A DNA stretch of 64,000 nucleotides from Dromaius novaehollandiae (lineage: Eukaryota; Chordata; Aves; Casuariiformes; Dromaiidae). The first letter of the stretch is position 1, and each line of letters opens with the position of its first letter. The position numbers and the translations under genes are program-made. The stretch covers positions 25,525,001 through 25,589,000 of the forward strand of contig NC_088102.1 of assembly GCF_036370855.1 (NCBI RefSeq), written 5' to 3'. The notes below the pieces were generated by a model that saw nothing but the letters and a program-made list of their open reading frames with translations, ran no database searches and was not told the DNA's origin. Of the stretch, positions 59,776-64,000 are shown piece by piece.

Positions 59776-62700
59776 TTTATACAGATAAACTCATGGATTG
59801 TGGGACGGTTTGTCCATGTTAAAGATCTCAGTGTTTAATCCTTGAACCTCTGTAGAAATGTATGCCTTAAGGGTTTGAAACGTGTGTTTTGTGGTTTGCA
59901 TCAGACCTGAATAAAGAAATTACTTCCTACATCTTGCTTGTCTTTTTGACTTCATATATTGCATCAGTAACATAAAACCAGAGTAGAAAATTGGCTGACT
60001 TAGAAAAGGCTGCAGTCTCCTTCAGATGTTTTAATTGACAAAACTAAATTTCTGAAAAAAGTTATCTGTGCATGAGGGTACTTCTGTAATGCCAAATTTA
60101 ATTACAAAAGGCTATAGTAAGCCTTTGTGGAAGGGATAGCTACACAGCATTTTTATCTGGCCATTATAATAAATTAGTAGGTGTAGTGTCAGTACCGTAC
60201 TTGTTCCTGAAAAACTGTGTCTCCGTAGTAGTATAAAAAAATCTGTGGTAGCTGTTAATATGGCTGGCTTCTCTTAAATCTGAACATGTGCTGGTCACAC
60301 TTGGATAAAATGTTTGTTTAAATCTTTCAGTTATATTGGGACTGCTGTCTCAAATTTAGCTGATGTTAAGGCATAAACGCTACAGTTGTTACAAATGTGT
60401 GCAAGTTTCTTTTCTGTTAGAGTGTAACTACTTGAGTGATTTGTCATATCTTGTAATAGGTTGTATTTTTCAGTCTCAGTTGTATAGCAGAAGCTATTTA
60501 TGTTTTCTTAAATGTTATGCTGTCAATTCACTAATAAAAAAGATTTATCTTAATTGTTTGTTGGCTTCACTTTCACTTGCAGGAGCATAAAACATTGAAA
60601 ATTTCCTTGAAGCTGCGGGCATAACTGCTGGCCTTCGTTAACAGAATTAAGAAATCACTTCAAGAAAAAAAACTGATTTTTTAGTTGAAAAGAGTAGTCC
60701 TAAAGACTATTCACAGTTGAGAAAGTAGGAGTTGAAAAGTCTAGAAAGTGGTGGGTTTTAACATCTGTGAAAACAAGTGCCGGTGAGTTCTGAAGTACTA
60801 GAGGAACACTTTCAGAGGTAGCCGAGAGCCTAGAGTGGCCTGTTTCAGAGAAGCACTAAACTAGTGCCAGCTTGCTATGAAAATCTTTCTTGTAACTGCA
60901 CACTTAAATAAATGTGTTTGAAGCATTCTTTATTGAAATGCTGTATACCTTAAATCAGTTCAACATACTAGATAAATATTCCAGAAGTGGTTTAAAGTAA
61001 TTTAAGGCAAAGCATCAAAATACCTTGTCTTTAGGATTCAAACTGTCAGCAGTATGTAGTTCAGCACAAATCGCAAGCAAAAAAAAACCCCAGCTTTAAT
61101 TGAATCATTCACTAGTAAACAAAATAATACATTTAAACTGAACATTTATGAAGACATACACTGTTTGTGTGTGGTTACAGCAAGTGCATTTTATTTAGCA
61201 AAAGACTGTGCCAAATCTATTGGAAATAACCAAATGTTTTCATTTGCAACTATTTATACCTACCAAAAAGAACAAATATTTAATTAGGAAAACAAATAGT
61301 ACAAACACAGGAGTGTTAAACTTGCTTTACAAAACAGATTTTCACTCTTGTGATTTTTGAAACCTTAAAATGTGATTCAAATCAGTTCATTCTTGGTTTT
61401 GTTATTAAACGTATCTTCATCCTTTTACCCATGCACCTGTTCAAGATCTGAAGTTTAAGAACAAAGAGGCACAAGAAAGAACATTGGAGGTGATAGTAAA
61501 ATTACTGCAAATACCACAGAATACCACAGAAGTAGCTGCTTGCATGGAGTACTCACTTTACTATTATAGTTTCTTTTAGTGCTGATTCCCTTAATGCTTT
61601 CTAATAAACGTGACTGCTTTCTAGAGCAGAGCCGCATCCCATATCTTTCCATTTATTCTGAGAGTTGGCAGGAATCTCTGACAAAAAAGCAAACAACTTT
61701 TGGAAGCGGTCTTCCATGTAACATATCTAAAAAAGAAGTTGCAGAGCTTCTAGTAAGATTTCTGTAGTATGTGTGGTATGTGACAATGAGAAGCTACTAA
61801 CTTTTATTAAGAATTGAGCAAAGTAGTGTTCCACACTAAATAATCCTGTGAAGGTCTTTACATAATGTTTGCCATTTTCAGCTGATTTTTTTCTTCTGGA
61901 AGCAAGAAATGGAATGGTCTCTTTAGTACAGTGCATTGCATTTTTCTCAGGGCAGCACCACCACTAACTTCTTATTGTGTGCTTAACTCAGGGTTGCACA
62001 TGTAGCATCTTCTCTCCCTACGGTTGAAGTATAACCCTCCTGTGCAAGCTGTGCCAAAATATGGCAGATGTTTTTAATAAGCAACTTCATGTAGAAGATT
62101 CCTGTGATAAATCCTGCTTCTGTTGTCTATAACAGTGCCTGTAAATGTTTCTGTGTTCAAGCTTGGCCCATGTTTTCTCAAAACTTCTTCTCTAGTGCTT
62201 TTGAAAGTAAAGTGTGTGGTCAAAGCCTCAGTCTGAGAGCGTATGGCTTCTGTGCGCTCCTTTGTATCTGCCTATTTCTGCTGTGCTGACTTTGCTTAGG
62301 AAGGGTTCTTACTCAAGCTGACTGGGGACGCAGGCATAGAAAATATTTTAAGCTGTTTTTTTGATCAACTTTGAGGAAATAAGTTTTTAATGAAAAGAAA
62401 TTCAGATTCAGAATAATGCCAGCTTCGTACGTGGCCTGTTTCAGGTGCAGAACGTCTTTCCTGGCAGTGGAAGAACAGTTAACGCTAAAACCCTGTTTGC
62501 TGGTTTCACTTTACCTATTCTGTAAATCCATGATAAGGTGTGTCATGGTGGTCCTTCTCTGAAGATCCTACTGTCTGAATTTAGGGAAAGAAAAGTGGTG
62601 AAGGATACTAGCAAGGACAGGGCTGCTGCTAAGTGCTGTTTAAACTACTTTTTTTAATGCTCTGGTGAGGGAGTGGTCTGCACATCTGGTAGGATAGCAA

Positions 62701-64000
62701 AGGTTGTAGTCGGTAGACTAAATAATGTCCCTAGTGTGAACTTATGCTTGGTGGGGTGGCTGAAATGAGAACTGTTTTTGCGTAGATTGAACTATATTGT
62801 CCCTCATGTCAAGTGACCTGTAGTCATGCAAGATAACTGCAAAAGATGGTGGTATAAAAGTATTACATGAGGTATTTCCCATATATGTCATTAAAGTATT
62901 TGAAAAACTCAGGATAGGCAGAAATACCCTTTCTGTCTGTGTAGAGCTGGTAACTGACCTTAAGGCACTGAAAAATCTGATGCTATCTGGAGGGCAAAGT
63001 ATTCTTTGAAGCATACCTTTGTGCAGTACTTGTGTAAGAACGTCAGCTTAGGCATGCTTGTCCTGTGTGCGTGTACATCCACAATCCCGTCCTCTGTCTA
63101 TACCAGAGATGCTGTCATTAGAGTTACAATGATTCTCATTTGTAGGATAAACTAAATCTTAAGAGAATTCTGTGATGTCTGGTGAACTGGAACTGTTTGT
63201 TACCAGACTGGGGAGTATTATAATTAGATTCCCTGATGTGTTCTACATAGACCACAAATGCAATTCTTTCTAGTTGTAACTGTATGATGATACTGCTTCA
63301 GTAATGGTTACAATACTGTTTTAAGCGATTTGTTCCCTCCAAAACTTGGGCCAACACAGTTGTTACCTGTAACTGATCTGAAATGCCCTTGGTCTGCTGC
63401 CTTCCATAAACAGTTGGCTGGGGCTCTATCTTTTCTCTTGCAGTTAAATTTTTTAATATGATGGTGCTTTTTTGTGTACATACATTCTGGGCGTGATCAC
63501 TTACACCTAGACTTCCCTGGGCACATGTGAACATATACCTGCTTTTTCTGCTTTTTGAACTCCGCAATTAGGTGAACCTTGACTTTTCTCTGTCGTCTCC
63601 ACTCAGGTATGCAGTATATTCTGGTTCAAAGGTTGTGGTTCCCTCAGCATTGTGATAAGACTTATTTGTTGAAACCATAAACTTAATCTTGCATGCTTTA
63701 TTTTCAGTAAAAAGAAGTAAATCATTAAACTGTACCCCCTTTCTCTCTTGGTCTCTGAAATAGAACTTGCTGCTCCTTTGCAGCTGGCTTAGAGCTCAAA
63801 GTATGCAAGCCTTCATTTGAAGGCTAGTATGTAGATACACAAAGCATTCTTGGGAAAACAAGCATGCTTGTATCTAAAATCTGGCTACAAACTTCCCTTC
63901 TACAGGTAGTGCTAGAGTGTATTTATAGTCATCTCATGCTTCATGAAAAGTCCATGGAATTGCATTCAGAGTATTTCTTTAACATTTAATTCAAGTATGA

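Larger units (their letters stand above)
55429..64000 (+). other. SPTLC2: SPTLC2 intron 1 (continues past the window)
   Basis: At least 8.57 kb. The next SPTLC2 exon (expected to encode a His-His-Val-Thr-Gln-rich start and the first membrane segment) is not seen. Contents: a sense CR1 copy (59225-59775), a four-unit 10-bp tandem repeat (57331-57370), a C11-type run near 56581, and otherwise unique AT-rich sequence. Confidence 0.8.

Noticed and set aside
55429-64000. SPTLC2 exon 2
   Set aside because: No stretch encoding the expected His-His-Val-Thr-Gln start or first membrane helix was found; the intron runs past the window.
1-64000. tRNA genes, rRNA, CRISPR arrays, prokaryotic operons, endogenous retroviruses
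   Set aside because: None seen: no tRNA A/B boxes in a cloverleaf context, no spaced direct repeats, no retroviral frames or paired LTRs were recognised by eye.

Overview
The window is vertebrate nuclear DNA, most likely from a bird. The genes are split by GT-AG introns, and there are 5'-truncated CR1 LINEs and worn MIR-type SINE relics. No L1 or Alu-like repeats are seen, introns are short, and promoters are GC-rich CpG islands. The gene order SNW1 - SLIRP - ALKBH1 - SPTLC2 is the mirror image of human 14q24.3, so this is a conserved syntenic block. All gene calls come from translating exons by eye and comparing with remembered human family members; no database search was made.

Layout: (1) about 1-15.27 kb, plus strand: the 3' twelve coding exons of SNW1 (SKIP), from the codon matching human Asp57 to the stop at 14704, then a 3'UTR of about 550 b. 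The first coding part lies to the left of the window. (2) 15.2-19.47 kb, minus strand: a complete four-exon SLIRP gene. (3) 19.55-34.63 kb, plus strand: a complete six-exon ALKBH1 gene of 375 codons. (4) about 34.6-54.4 kb: an intergenic stretch with no credible gene, only degraded repeats, simple repeats and one striking hairpin. (5) 54.4-55.8 kb: a CpG island with a dense set of CCAAT boxes, the SPTLC2 promoter, with SPTLC2 exon 1 at 55312-55428. (6) 55.43-64 kb: SPTLC2 intron 1, which contains a CR1 copy.

How the genes relate: SLIRP and ALKBH1 are transcribed divergently from one GC-rich promoter, with only 78 bp between their start codons. A YY1-type motif overlaps the first ATG of SLIRP and the second in-frame ATG of ALKBH1. 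Both products act in mitochondrial RNA metabolism in known species (SLIRP with LRPPRC on mt-mRNA, ALKBH1 on mt-tRNA). SNW1 and SLIRP converge tail to tail, and their predicted poly(A) signals make the two mRNAs overlap. SPTLC2, a sphingolipid-synthesis gene, has its own promoter.

I did not find a clearly novel multi-gene system. The best leads are architectural: the compact divergent promoter, the antisense 3' overlap, the NF-Y/CRE array at SPTLC2, and three unexplained inverted repeats (2944-3114, 13871-13918, 46955-47038) that could be foldback elements or hairpin RNAs.
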